A stretch of 64,000 bases of DNA from G963665085 sp963665085 (lineage in GTDB: Bacteria > Bacteroidota > Bacteroidia > Bacteroidales > JAAAOM01). Shown here in pieces: positions 8,966 through 18,087 of this stretch. A program made the translations under genes and the position numbers. The stretch lies in the NCBI GenBank assembly GCA_963665085.2, contig CAXXXS010000001.1, positions 186,001-250,000 of the forward strand. The letters are read 5' to 3'. The notes below the pieces were generated by a model, which worked only from the letters and a program-made list of their open reading frames with translations, ran no database searches and was not told the DNA's origin. Numbering within the stretch: the stretch's first letter is position 1; each line of letters starts with the position of its first letter.

Positions 8966-9745
8966 ATGTATTTTATAGATACTCACACCCATCTTTACCT
9001 GGAACAATTTGATAATGAAAGGGATGAAACTATCCAAAATGCTATACAGGAAAAAACTGTAAAAATGTTGCTCCCAAATATTGATAGTTCATCAATTAAA
9101 GGAATGCTGGATCTTTCAGAAAAATATCCAAATAATTGTTTCCCAATGATGGGTCTTCATCCTACATCAGTAAAAGAAGATTATAGAAAAGAATTAGCTA
9201 TTATTGAAAAAACATTATTTGAATCTCCAGAAAAATTCTGTGCAATTGGAGAAATCGGAATCGATCTTTATTGGGACAAAACCTTTTTTGAAGAACAAAA
9301 AAAAATTTTTTTGAAACAAATTGACTGGGCAATTGAGTTAAAACTTCCGATTGTAATACATGCAAGAGAATCTTTTGATGAAATTTTTGATGTTATAAAA
9401 CATAAAATATCTCCTGAACTCAGAGGTGTTTTCCATAGTTTTACCGGAACTATTGATCAAGCAAAAAAAATAATCAACTGGGGTTTTAAAATTGGAATTG
9501 GAGGCATTGTAACTTTTAAGAAAGCAGGCTTGGATCTTGTTGTAAAAGAGGTTCCTATTGAACACATTATACTAGAGACGGATTCTCCTTTTCTAACCCC
9601 CACGCCATTTAGAGGTAAACGAAACGAAAGTGGGTACATAAAATACATCGCGCAAAAAATAAGCGAGATTTATAGTATTGACATTAAAGAAGTTGCAAAA
9701 ACAACTTCTACAACAGCTGAAAATTTATTTAACCTCACCAATTAA
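8966..9745 (+). CDS. TatD family metal-dependent hydrolase
   Basis: This is a TIM-barrel amidohydrolase-type nuclease of the TatD family, 259 residues from the ATG at 8966; upstream in-frame codons are unlikely to be translated. The motifs in order are FIDTHTHLY (two metal-binding histidines at the start), MGLHPTS, AIGEIGIDLYW (metal Glu), VIHARES, VFHSFTG and LETDSPFLTP (catalytic Asp). TatD proteins are 3'-5' exonucleases or deoxyribonucleases in other bacteria. The gene is followed one base later by the asparaginase gene, so the two are likely co-transcribed. Confidence 0.92.
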   Translation: MYFIDTHTHLYLEQFDNERDETIQNAIQEKTVKMLLPNIDSSSIKGMLDLSEKYPNNCFPMMGLHPTSVKEDYRKELAIIEKTLFESPEKFCAIGEIGIDLYWDKTFFEEQKKIFLKQIDWAIELKLPIVIHARESFDEIFDVIKHKISPELRGVFHSFTGTIDQAKKIINWGFKIGIGGIVTFKKAGLDLVVKEVPIEHIILETDSPFLTPTPFRGKRNESGYIKYIAQKISEIYSIDIKEVAKTTSTTAENLFNLTN

Positions 9746-9746
9746 C

Positions 9747-10787
9747 ATGGACGAACATTCTCAAGTTTCTGTTTTAATAATCTATACAGGTGGAACAATC
9801 GGGATGATGCAAGATCCCAAAACACATCTACTTAAGCCTTTTGATCTTGAAAATATAATAATTGAAGTACCGGAACTAAAAAAGTTCGGCTTTAAATTGG
9901 ATCACGTGGCTTTCGATCCGTTAATTGATTCGTCAAATGTTAATCCTGCATTCTGGGTAAAAATAGCCGATACGATATATAAAAACTACGATAAGTACAA
10001 CGGCTTTGTTGTTTTACATGGCACAGATACAATGGCTTACACTGCATCTGCCTTAAGTTTTATGTTTGAAAACCTATCTAAACCAATCATTCTGACAGGG
10101 TCACAATTACCTATTGGCAATATCCGGACCGATGGTAAAGAAAATCTAATTTCATCCGTAGAAATAGCGGCAGCAGAAATATCCGGCAATGCCTTAGTTC
10201 CAGAAGTTTGTATTTATTTTGAAAATAAACTTTATCGGGGAAACCGTACAACAAAACTTAATGCTGAATATTTCAACGCATTTTATTCGGGGAATTGTAC
10301 CCCACTGGCAAAAAGTGGTGTTTACATCAATTATGAATATGATAAAATCATTTATCCGGATGAGAAAGAAAAACTAAAACTTCATCGAAATCTTGAAAAC
10401 AATATTGCTATTCTAAAAATTTTTCCGGGTATTTCGCCCGAACTTATCAGAGCCATAACAGATACAGATGACCTAAAAGCAATAATTCTAGAAACATTTG
10501 GAGCTGGGAATGCCCCAACAGACGAAGGTTTTATTTGTGCTATACGAAATGCACTCGGGAAAGGAATAATTATTCTTAACGTTAGCCAGTGCCTCCAGGG
10601 CTCTGTCGAACAAGGCAAATACGAAACCAGTGCCGAGCTAGAAAGAATAGGCGTTATATCCGGCTATGATATAACAACAGAGGCTGCTTTAACTAAATTA
10701 ATGGTGCTTTTTGGAAAAAAATTAGACCGGGAAGAAATTATTTTCAATCTAAATAAATCAATTGCAGGTGAAATAACTCCAATTTAA
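9747..10787 (+). CDS. ansA: Type I (cytoplasmic) L-asparaginase
   Basis: This enzyme hydrolyses asparagine to aspartate and ammonia. It has 346 residues from the ATG at 9747. The two catalytic threonine motifs are clear: IYTGGTIGMM near the N-terminus and LHGTDTMAYTASALSF near residue 90. There is no signal peptide, so the type I cytoplasmic class fits. The start lies one base after the tatD stop; the longer frame upstream overlaps tatD and is not expected to be used. The C-terminus holds GYDITTEAALTKL, also conserved in the family. Confidence 0.93.
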   Translation: MDEHSQVSVLIIYTGGTIGMMQDPKTHLLKPFDLENIIIEVPELKKFGFKLDHVAFDPLIDSSNVNPAFWVKIADTIYKNYDKYNGFVVLHGTDTMAYTASALSFMFENLSKPIILTGSQLPIGNIRTDGKENLISSVEIAAAEISGNALVPEVCIYFENKLYRGNRTTKLNAEYFNAFYSGNCTPLAKSGVYINYEYDKIIYPDEKEKLKLHRNLENNIAILKIFPGISPELIRAITDTDDLKAIILETFGAGNAPTDEGFICAIRNALGKGIIILNVSQCLQGSVEQGKYETSAELERIGVISGYDITTEAALTKLMVLFGKKLDREEIIFNLNKSIAGEITPI

Positions 10788-10789
10788 TA

Positions 10790-10818
10790 TTTGAAATTGA
10801 TACATTTTTTGTAATTTG
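10790..10818 (+). promoter_or_regulatory. Possible Bacteroidota-type promoter for tRNA-Ser
   Basis: A TTTG at 10790-10793 and TAATTTG at 10812-10818 are separated by 18 bp. They resemble the TTTG and TAnnTTTG boxes of Bacteroidota primary-sigma promoters, though the downstream box is one base short of consensus. It lies about 30 bp before the tRNA. Confidence 0.35.
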
Positions 10819-10849
10819 GCGCCCTGAAAAATTAAGGCGCTGATAATGA

Positions 10850-10938
10850 GGAGAGGTGGCCGAGTGGTCGAAGGCGCACGCCTGGAAAGTGTGTAACCGC
10901 CCACCGGTGGTTCGCGGGTTCGAATCCCGCTCTCTCCG
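10850..10938 (+). tRNA. tRNA-Ser(GGA)
   Basis: The gene folds as a class II tRNA. The acceptor stem is ggagagg with tctctcc (one G-U pair), and the anticodon loop is ctggaaa with anticodon GGA, on stem cacgc/gtgtg. There is a variable arm around cgcccaccggtgg, and the T-arm is gcgggttcgaatcccgc. CCA is not encoded. Confidence 0.95.
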
Positions 10939-11077
10939 CAGAAATAAATTTTAGTATTGATCCTTGATAAAAACGTTCAAATAAATTAATGCCTATTTTG
11001 TAAAACTTGTGTATAAATAAAAATTATAATATTTTTAACGCGAAAATTATTAATTATTAAATAACTTAAAAGAGGCC

Positions 11078-11899
11078 ATGAAAAAAGTAATTACATTTTT
11101 AGCAGTTTTTGGAATACTGTCTTTCGGTGCATTAAATATATTCGCACAAGAGGAAGAAACTACAGATAGTTTAGCGACAGAACAAACAACTGAAGTAGTA
11201 GAAGCAGACGAAGCTGATGCAGCTGCAGTTACAGTTGACGACGAAGAAACAACTGGAGAAAATCAGACTCTTCACAAACAAATTAAATCAAAATTTATTG
11301 AAGGTGGTGCTAACTTTATGGGTTCAGTACTTTTATGTTTAATTTTTGGTTTAGCACTTGCTATCGAAAGAATTATTTATCTTAACCTAGCTACAACAAA
11401 CACAGACAAATTATTAAAGAAAATCGAAGAAGCTCTTGAAGCAGGTGGTATTGAAGCTGCAAAAGATGTTTGTAGAGACACTCGCGGGCCTGTTGCAAGC
11501 ATTTTCTATCAAGGACTTGACAGGGCAGAAGAAGGAATTGAAGTTGTTGAGAAATCAGTTGTTTCTTATGGTAGTGTTCAAATGGGACTATTAGAGAAAA
11601 ATTTATCTTGGATTTCATTATTTATTGCAATTGCCCCTATGCTTGGTTTCATGGGTACAGTAATTGGTATGATTGGTGCTTTTGACTCTATCCAGATAGC
11701 TGGTGACGTTTCTCCTTCACTTGTTGCTGGTGGTATTAAAATCGCTCTTATTACTACAGTATCAGGTCTTATCGTTGCTATTATCCTTCAGATTTTTTAC
11801 AACTACTTAGTATCAAAAATTGATAGTATTGTAAATAACATGGAAGATGCTTCAATTTCATTAATCGACCTTTTAGTAAAACATAATCTTAAAAAGTAA
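11078..11899 (+). CDS. MotA/TolQ/ExbB proton channel family protein
   Basis: This is an inner-membrane proton channel subunit, 273 residues. It has a cleavable-looking signal segment (residues 1-24, ending IFAQ) and then about 40 residues rich in Glu, Thr, Ala and Asp. Three transmembrane helices with the TolQ/ExbB fold follow. APMLGFMGTVIGMIGAF near residue 185 and ALITTVSGLIVAI are the conserved pore helices. It heads a four-gene operon with an unknown membrane protein and two ExbD proteins. The complex probably energises TonB-type transport, such as the SusCD systems nearby, but no tonB lies here. The acidic linker after the signal is unusual compared with classical ExbB. Confidence 0.9.
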   Translation: MKKVITFLAVFGILSFGALNIFAQEEETTDSLATEQTTEVVEADEADAAAVTVDDEETTGENQTLHKQIKSKFIEGGANFMGSVLLCLIFGLALAIERIIYLNLATTNTDKLLKKIEEALEAGGIEAAKDVCRDTRGPVASIFYQGLDRAEEGIEVVEKSVVSYGSVQMGLLEKNLSWISLFIAIAPMLGFMGTVIGMIGAFDSIQIAGDVSPSLVAGGIKIALITTVSGLIVAIILQIFYNYLVSKIDSIVNNMEDASISLIDLLVKHNLKK

Positions 11900-11904
11900 T
11901 TAAC

Positions 11905-12357
11905 ATGACTTTACATAGAATACTATCAATATTTTTGTATGCTCTGATGGTAGTATCTGCTGTACTTGTTGGAATATTCTATTTTGGTGGAATAGTTGAA
12001 GGTACAGAAGGTATATCAGGATTAGAAGAGCCTACTATCACAAACACCATTCTTAACTGGTCTTATATTCTTTTTGCTATTGCTGCAATAGCTGCTATTG
12101 CTTTTCCTTTTGGATATATGGTGATGCATCCTAAAAATGCTAAAAAAGCAGGTTTAGTAGTTGTTGCTTTAGCTGTTATCGTAGTTGTTGCTTACAGTTT
12201 AGCTTCAGACGAATTACTTACATTTGTTACCCCTACTGAGGGTAATGAGCCGACAACGCTCAAATATGCTGATACTGGTATTATATCAATGTATTTACTA
12301 TTGGGTGTAGCTGTAGTTTCTATTCTTTATGTAGAAATAGCTAAAATGTTCAAATAA
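11905..12357 (+). CDS. Unknown four-helix membrane protein of the ExbB/ExbD operon
   Basis: This 150-residue protein has about four hydrophobic segments: residues 8-28, 52-74, 80-100 and 127-147. I do not recognise a family. It starts 5 bp after the exbB stop and precedes exbD by 29 bp, so it is part of the operon. Its position between the proton channel and the two ExbD genes suggests an accessory of the energy-transducing complex. That role is inference only. Confidence 0.7.
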   Translation: MTLHRILSIFLYALMVVSAVLVGIFYFGGIVEGTEGISGLEEPTITNTILNWSYILFAIAAIAAIAFPFGYMVMHPKNAKKAGLVVVALAVIVVVAYSLASDELLTFVTPTEGNEPTTLKYADTGIISMYLLLGVAVVSILYVEIAKMFK

Positions 12358-12386
12358 TAATTAATTGATAAAAAAATAATAGTAAT

Positions 12387-12980
12387 ATGGCAAAAAGAGC
12401 AATTCCGGAGATAAATGCAGGTTCTATGGCAGACATAGCATTCTTGCTCCTTATCTTCTTCTTAGTTGCCACTACCATGGATGTTGATTCTGGTTTATCG
12501 AGGAAATTACCTCCGATGCCTGAATCAGATCAACAAGAAACAAATAGCGAGATTAATGAACGAAATGTTCTTATTGTACTCGTGAATAAAGATGATCAAC
12601 TTATGGTAGAAGGCGAAGTAATGGATATTAAAGATTTAAGGGAAAAAACAAAAGAATTTATTACAAATCCAAATAATGATGAAGATTTACCTGAATTTGT
12701 AGAAAAAGAAATTCCCTTATTCGGTATAGTACCCGTTTCAAAACAGGTAATATCCTTACAGAATGACAAAGGAACAACTTACGGCATGTACCTCAGGGTA
12801 CAGAATGAATTAATTGCCGCGTATAATGAGCTTCGTAATGAATTATCTCTTCAGAAATTCGGAAAGAAATACGACGATTTAGATCTGGATAATCCAGTTG
12901 AACTTGAGAAAGCTGATGCGATAAAAGATATTTATCCTCAATCGATTTCTGAAGCAGAACCAAAACAAATAGGAGGTTAA
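12387..12980 (+). CDS. ExbD/TolR family protein, long form
   Basis: ExbD proteins have one N-terminal transmembrane helix and a periplasmic domain. Here the helix is in MADIAFLLLIFFLVATTM (about residues 12-30). The aspartate that carries protons in the family is present in the MADI segment, followed by LSRKLPPMP. At 197 residues the protein is longer than typical ExbD (about 140) because of a charged C-terminal extension. It precedes a second exbD by 2 bp. Paired exbD genes are usual in Bacteroidota; the two copies may form heteromers. Confidence 0.88.
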   Translation: MAKRAIPEINAGSMADIAFLLLIFFLVATTMDVDSGLSRKLPPMPESDQQETNSEINERNVLIVLVNKDDQLMVEGEVMDIKDLREKTKEFITNPNNDEDLPEFVEKEIPLFGIVPVSKQVISLQNDKGTTYGMYLRVQNELIAAYNELRNELSLQKFGKKYDDLDLDNPVELEKADAIKDIYPQSISEAEPKQIGG

Positions 12981-12982
12981 TC

Positions 12983-13450
12983 ATGGCTAAATTTGCAAGA
13001 AAAGGAAAAGGTGGAATGCCAGGTATTTCAACTGCTTCACTTCCTGATATTGTATTTATGTTGTTATTCTTTTTCATGGTTACAACAGTAATGCGTGAGG
13101 TAACTTTAAAAATTGATGTTCGAGTTCCTGCTGCAACTGAAATAAAAAAGCTTGAGAAAAAATCATTGGTTAGCTATATATATATTGGCGAACCTAAAAA
13201 GGCTTTTCAGGCAACTTTCGGTACTGCTCCCAGGGTTCAATTAAACGATCAATTTGCAACAGTTGAAGAAATTCGTGATTTTATTTCCAGTGAACGCGAT
13301 CAGATGAGCGAGAATGATCAAAAACAAATGACTGTTTCTCTTAAGGTTGATGAAATGACAAACATGGGTGTTGTTATGGATGTTAAACAAGAATTAAGAA
13401 AAGCAAGTGCTTTAAAAATTAATTATTCAGCCAGAAAAACTGTCAAATAA
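12983..13450 (+). CDS. ExbD/TolR family protein, short form
   Basis: This 155-residue ExbD homologue starts 2 bp after the first. LPDIVFMLLFFFMVTTVM is the transmembrane helix with the conserved Asp, near residue 17, followed by a periplasmic domain. The N-terminus is basic and glycine-rich. It is the last gene of the exbB-unknown-exbD-exbD operon and is followed by a strong terminator. Confidence 0.88.
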   Translation: MAKFARKGKGGMPGISTASLPDIVFMLLFFFMVTTVMREVTLKIDVRVPAATEIKKLEKKSLVSYIYIGEPKKAFQATFGTAPRVQLNDQFATVEEIRDFISSERDQMSENDQKQMTVSLKVDEMTNMGVVMDVKQELRKASALKINYSARKTVK

Positions 13451-13467
13451 AATTAGATATATTCAGG

Positions 13468-13503
13468 AAAAAAACCCCAACTATTCGTTGGGGTTTTTTT
13501 TTG
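13468..13503 (+). terminator. Rho-independent terminator of the ExbB/ExbD operon
   Basis: The stem aaccccaac / gttggggtt with loop tattc is followed by nine T residues. It lies 17 bp after the last ExbD stop codon. Confidence 0.92.
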
Positions 13504-13560
13504 CAATCTCGAAAAATACCTGCTTCAGCGTTACTTTAAAAATTCAACATTACGTATAAA

Positions 13561-14700
13561 ATGAATTATCGAAGGTTTGGCAAAACAGAAAAAAATATAA
13601 GTGTTATTACTTTAGGTGGCATGAGATATCTTCATGGATGGGAAGATCCCAGGGATGATATTCCACAAGACACCCTTAATCAAATGGTAGAATGTACAAG
13701 TCAAGCATTCAAAAGAGGAATAAATCATATAGAAACAGCCTATGGATATAAAAAGAGTGAACATGCCTATGGGATTGTATTAAATGATATCCTAAAAATT
13801 CCTCGTGATAATTATTTTTTAATGACAAAGGGTTATCCCCAAACAGCAGATGAAACAAAGCAAAGAGTAGAAGAACAATTAAAAGCGCTGAAAACTGATT
13901 ATTTTGATTTCTATGCATGGCATGGAATAAACAATGATGAGAAATTTCAGGTTGCCTGCAAATCTGGCGGACCGGTAGAGACTTTATTAAAATTAAAAGA
14001 AGAAGGTATTATAAAACATGTTGGTTTTAGTACCCACGCCCCTGTTGATGTTATTCTAAAATCTATTAATACGGATTTATTTGAGTTTATAAATCTGCAT
14101 TACTACTATTTCTTTCAGCGCAATTTAGCTGCGATTGCCCAGGCAGAAGTAAAAGATATGGGGGTATTTATTATTTCTCCAAATGATAAAGGAGGACAGT
14201 TATTTAATGCCCCTGATAAATTAAAAAAAATCACATCCCCCCTCACCCCTATTCAATGGAATGCAAAATTCTGCCTTCGTTTACCATCCGTTCATACGCT
14301 TTCGTTTGGAATGACAGAGATAAGTCATTTCGATGAAATGGAAGGTATCTTTCCCGCAAAATATCCTCTTTCACTAGAAGAACAAAAAATTTATTTGGAA
14401 TTAGATAAACAAATTCTAAATGATCCATATGCTGCCTATGAAGGTTACGAATTAAGCAATGACCCATCTGGAATAAATATACCTGAGGTATTAAGGTTAC
14501 GAAGGTTATGGAAATGTTATGACATGCTGGATTTTGGAAGGTATCGGTATAATATGATGCATGTAAACGATTCATGGGTACCAGGGGCATTTGCCACAAA
14601 AGAGAATATCAAAAAAATTGACTTAACACGAGCCCCTAAAGAAATCCCTATTAAGGATTTACTTTTAGAAGCTCATGAAGCATTTTATAAACACAAATAA
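13561..14700 (+). CDS. Aldo/keto reductase family oxidoreductase
   Basis: This 379-residue protein has the AKR TIM-barrel signatures: YRRFGKTEKNISVITLGGM at the start, HIETAYGYKKSE (catalytic Tyr), LMTKGYP (catalytic Lys), DFYAWHGIN and GIIKHVGFSTHA. The usual catalytic Asp of the DTA motif is Glu here, as in several members of the ferredoxin-linked-type AKR subgroup. The C-terminal 90 residues continue beyond the barrel without a clear 4Fe-4S cysteine set. The substrate is unknown. It is convergent with the polysaccharide locus on its right. Confidence 0.88.
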   Translation: MNYRRFGKTEKNISVITLGGMRYLHGWEDPRDDIPQDTLNQMVECTSQAFKRGINHIETAYGYKKSEHAYGIVLNDILKIPRDNYFLMTKGYPQTADETKQRVEEQLKALKTDYFDFYAWHGINNDEKFQVACKSGGPVETLLKLKEEGIIKHVGFSTHAPVDVILKSINTDLFEFINLHYYYFFQRNLAAIAQAEVKDMGVFIISPNDKGGQLFNAPDKLKKITSPLTPIQWNAKFCLRLPSVHTLSFGMTEISHFDEMEGIFPAKYPLSLEEQKIYLELDKQILNDPYAAYEGYELSNDPSGINIPEVLRLRRLWKCYDMLDFGRYRYNMMHVNDSWVPGAFATKENIKKIDLTRAPKEIPIKDLLLEAHEAFYKHK

Positions 14701-14712
14701 AAGAGACTACAG

Positions 14713-14732
14713 AAAAATATTCGAATATTTTT
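14713..14732. terminator. Palindrome between convergent genes
   Basis: A perfect 20-bp palindrome, arm aaaaatattc, lies in the 45-bp gap between two converging genes. Its A/T-rich flanks fit a bidirectional terminator. Confidence 0.65.
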
Positions 14733-14745
14733 TAGGTTTATAAAA

Positions 14746-15675
14746 CTATTTTTCAGAATCCTTTATACTTAACTCTACTTTAACCGGAAAATGATCCGAC
14801 GGAGTACGGGCCACATACTTGGTTAATGATACTTCTTTGGGAAAATTACCTGATTTTTCAGATTTACTGTCTTCTATCTCGGTTCTGTATGTGTCTGTTA
14901 ATACACCATATCTTTCTACTATAAAATCAGGACTAACAAATACATGGTCAATGCGGCTTTCTGTCATTAAATCAGGCTTAAAATTATTAAATGTACCGTT
15001 TAATGCATATCTAATCTTTGCCTCTTCGTAAGAATCTTCAAGTAAATTCGACTCTTCCAATAAAGCATAATTTGGACTATTTTGGTCAACATTAAAATCA
15101 CCCGTTAAGATTACAGGACTTTCATCACACATCTCTGTGATTTTTTCTAAAACCAATTTAGCACTATTTTTTCGTGCCTCCACTCCAATATGATCCATGT
15201 GCAAATTGAAAAAGAAAAATACAAATCCAGTTTTAACATCCTCAAATTCTGCCCAGGTACAAATACGTGGTAGTGCCGCATCCCAACCTTTGTTCGGACG
15301 ATCAGTAATTTCAGACAACCAAAAATGACCTGACTTTAGTAGTTTAAATTTATCTTTTTGATAAAAAATGGGGGCATATTCTCCTTCAATATTACCATCA
15401 TCGCGGCCGACACCAATGTAATCATATTCAGGTAAACCAGCTAACATATCCTGTAGCTGATCATGAAGTACTTCCTGGGCACCAAAAACCTCAAAATTAT
15501 TAAACCGGATTAAATCACAAATAACCGGACAACGCTGCTTCCAACCATTTCCATTAACCGAATCAGAAGAATTATGATATCGTATATTAAAAGTTGCCAC
15601 TGTTAATTTTTGTGCCTGTATAACCTGATTCCCAACAAAAATTAATGTCAGGAACACAAATAAAATTCGTTTCAT
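14746..15675 (-). CDS. Endonuclease/exonuclease/phosphatase-fold secreted hydrolase
   Basis: This 309-residue protein has a signal peptide (cleavage near residue 21, VIQAQ) and the DNase I/sphingomyelinase-like fold. Its metal and catalytic motifs are FGAQEV, LHMDHIG, LTGDFNV and SDHFPV. It is probably periplasmic or outside the cell. It is the last gene of the GH92/sulfatase locus, 48 bp after GH92. In that setting it may act as a phosphodiesterase on phosphorylated glycans, or on lipids or DNA; the fold alone cannot decide. The locus context is the only reason to favour a glycan role. Confidence 0.85.
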   Translation of the reverse strand: MKRILFVFLTLIFVGNQVIQAQKLTVATFNIRYHNSSDSVNGNGWKQRCPVICDLIRFNNFEVFGAQEVLHDQLQDMLAGLPEYDYIGVGRDDGNIEGEYAPIFYQKDKFKLLKSGHFWLSEITDRPNKGWDAALPRICTWAEFEDVKTGFVFFFFNLHMDHIGVEARKNSAKLVLEKITEMCDESPVILTGDFNVDQNSPNYALLEESNLLEDSYEEAKIRYALNGTFNNFKPDLMTESRIDHVFVSPDFIVERYGVLTDTYRTEIEDSKSEKSGNFPKEVSLTKYVARTPSDHFPVKVELSIKDSEK

Positions 15676-15723
15676 CTTTATCTAACTATTTGTTTATAAA
15701 CTAACGTCTTGATCTAATTATGC

Positions 15724-18006
15724 TTATTTCTCCCTGGAAAATGAATATGGAAAATCAGTCCTATCTATTCCTCTATCTTTATTAGGGACTGGACTCATTT
15801 TAAACGATATTTCGGCTCCACTCATTAAAGTTTCATGAGTAAAATAATTTTTCGAGAAATTCTTTCCATTCAATTTCAATTCAGATATATACCGGTTATC
15901 TTTTGAATTATTTTCTGCAACAAGCTTTATCTCTTTTCCATTTTCCAATTCAATTTTTACTGATTTAAACAATGGCGAACCAATAATATATTGGTTACTA
16001 CCCGGGCAAACCGGGTAAAATCCCAATGCAGAAAAAACGTACCAGGCAGAAGTTTGGCCATTATCTTCATCACCACAATAGCCATCAGGCGTTGCTGCAT
16101 ATAATTTATCCATTATTTCGCGCGCCCAGTATTGTGCTTTCCAGGGACTACCAGCATAATCATATAAATAAACCATATGCTGAATGGGTTGGTTTCCATG
16201 CGCATACTGTCCCATGTCCATAACTTGCATTTCACGCATTTCGTGAATCATTCCTCTGCTTTTCATGCCTTTTGAACCTGGAATAATAAATACAGAATCA
16301 AGCATGTTGACCAACTTTTTTTCTCCGCCCATAAGATCAATCAATCCTTGTGGATCATGAAATACGGACCATGAATAATGCCAGCTATTCCCTTCTGTAA
16401 AATCACGGCTCCAATCTGTTGGCTCAAAAGAATCGGAGAAAGAACCATCTGATGCTCTTCCAGCCATTAATTTATTTTTAGGATTATAAAGATTTTTATA
16501 ATTCAACGCCCTTTGTGCGTAGATTTCAATTTCCTTTTCTGGTTTATTTAGTTCTTTGCCCAAACGATAAATTGTCCAATCGTCGTAAGCATATTCCAAT
16601 GTACGTGCAACATTTTGAGTAATACCAACATCATTAGGGATATAACCATATTTATTGTAGTACTCAAAACCTGTTCTCCCTGAAGCACCAACAGTTGGAT
16701 GAACATTATTTGCCCCATGTATTAACGCTTCCCATAAAATTTCGATATCATAACCTCGTAGTCCTTTAAGATAAGCATCGGCAACAACCGAAGCAGAGTT
16801 ATTACCAACCATTATATTTCGATGTCCGGGACTTGCCCACTCCGGCAGAAATCCACTTTCTTTATATGCATTTACTAATCCTTCCTGTATTTTTGTATTT
16901 TCTGAAGGATAGATAAAATTCAGGAGAGGGAACAAACTTCGAAATGTGTCCCAAAAACCAGTATCAGTAAATATGTAGCCAGGTAAAACCTTCCCGTTGT
17001 AAGGACTATAGTGAATAACATTTCCATTAGCGTCAATCTCAGAGAGATTTCTTGGGAATAACACTGTTCGATAAAGATTAGAATAAAAAGTACGAAGATT
17101 ATCGATATTATCATCTTCTATTTGAATTCTTCCTAGTACTTCATTCCAACGTGCTTTACCTTTTTCCTGTATCTCATCAAAGCTTAACTTTCCTAACTCT
17201 TTTAAATTTATAATTGCTTGTTCTTCGCTAATAAAAGATGAAGCGACACGTGCATGGACCTGCTCATTATTGGATTTAGAAAAGCCAATAATTGCCCCGG
17301 CATGGTTGCCCTCAAACTCTTTTTCTCCTACTGTTATATCTCCATCTTTTACAATTGAAAAGTAAGTAAAAGGCTTATCAAAAATGATAACAAAATAATT
17401 TTTGAAGTTATCGGGGACTCCGCCACTGTTACGGGTAGTATAACCAACAATCTTATTTTCTTCAGGTATAATTTTTATGTATGATCCCCGGTCAAAAGCA
17501 TCTGTTACAATAAAAGAATTTTTACTCTCAGGGAAGGTAAACCGAAAAATAGCAGCACGTTCGGTAGGTGCTATTTCAGTTGTAATATCAACATCAGCAA
17601 GATAAACACTATAATAATATGGTTTTGCTACTTCAGCTTTATGGGAGAACCAGCTAGCCCTTTCATCCTCATCAAAAATAGGCTTTCCGGTAAGAGGCAT
17701 AATTGAAAATTGCCCATAATCATTCATCCATGGACTAGGCTGATGTGTTTGTTTAAACCCACGTATTTTATCTGCAGTATATTTATACATCCAACCATCT
17801 CCCATATTACCGGTTTGGGGCGACCAAAAATTCATTCCCCATGGCATTGCAGTTGCCGGGTAAGTATTTCCTGTTGAAAGTTCGTACTTTGAGTTTGTGC
17901 CAACTAATGTACTCACATAACTTACTGGATCATTTGTCTGTGCCCCTAATTTTAAAAAGAACCCGCATAAAAATAAGCCACCTAAAAAAATTATTCTTCT
18001 ACCCAT
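15724..18006 (-). CDS. GH92 family alpha-mannosidase
   Basis: This is a calcium-dependent exo-acting alpha-mannosidase of glycoside hydrolase family 92, 760 residues with a signal peptide ending LGAQT. GH92 signatures seen are LVGTNSKYELSTGNTYPA at the N-terminal domain, FWDTFRSLFPLL near residue 353, YAHGNQPIQHM near residue 603 and CGDEDNGQTSAWY near residue 645, which carries the acidic catalytic and calcium-binding residues. Cleavage would release mannose from alpha-mannan or N-glycans. It follows the sulfatase gene by 81 bp on the same strand, so sulfate removal and mannose removal are probably linked. A second GH92 gene starts near the right edge of the window. Confidence 0.95.
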   Translation of the reverse strand: MGRRIIFLGGLFLCGFFLKLGAQTNDPVSYVSTLVGTNSKYELSTGNTYPATAMPWGMNFWSPQTGNMGDGWMYKYTADKIRGFKQTHQPSPWMNDYGQFSIMPLTGKPIFDEDERASWFSHKAEVAKPYYYSVYLADVDITTEIAPTERAAIFRFTFPESKNSFIVTDAFDRGSYIKIIPEENKIVGYTTRNSGGVPDNFKNYFVIIFDKPFTYFSIVKDGDITVGEKEFEGNHAGAIIGFSKSNNEQVHARVASSFISEEQAIINLKELGKLSFDEIQEKGKARWNEVLGRIQIEDDNIDNLRTFYSNLYRTVLFPRNLSEIDANGNVIHYSPYNGKVLPGYIFTDTGFWDTFRSLFPLLNFIYPSENTKIQEGLVNAYKESGFLPEWASPGHRNIMVGNNSASVVADAYLKGLRGYDIEILWEALIHGANNVHPTVGASGRTGFEYYNKYGYIPNDVGITQNVARTLEYAYDDWTIYRLGKELNKPEKEIEIYAQRALNYKNLYNPKNKLMAGRASDGSFSDSFEPTDWSRDFTEGNSWHYSWSVFHDPQGLIDLMGGEKKLVNMLDSVFIIPGSKGMKSRGMIHEMREMQVMDMGQYAHGNQPIQHMVYLYDYAGSPWKAQYWAREIMDKLYAATPDGYCGDEDNGQTSAWYVFSALGFYPVCPGSNQYIIGSPLFKSVKIELENGKEIKLVAENNSKDNRYISELKLNGKNFSKNYFTHETLMSGAEISFKMSPVPNKDRGIDRTDFPYSFSREK

Positions 18007-18087
18007 TTTTTAAATAATAAATTAAATTTTTCCTCTTTAGATTATTATTAATTTGTTTTATTACATGAGAAATTTTTTGTTCTCCAA

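Noticed and set aside
9678..9746. Upstream extension of ansA
   Set aside because: It overlaps the end of tatD and adds residues not seen in type I asparaginases; the ATG at 9747 fits.
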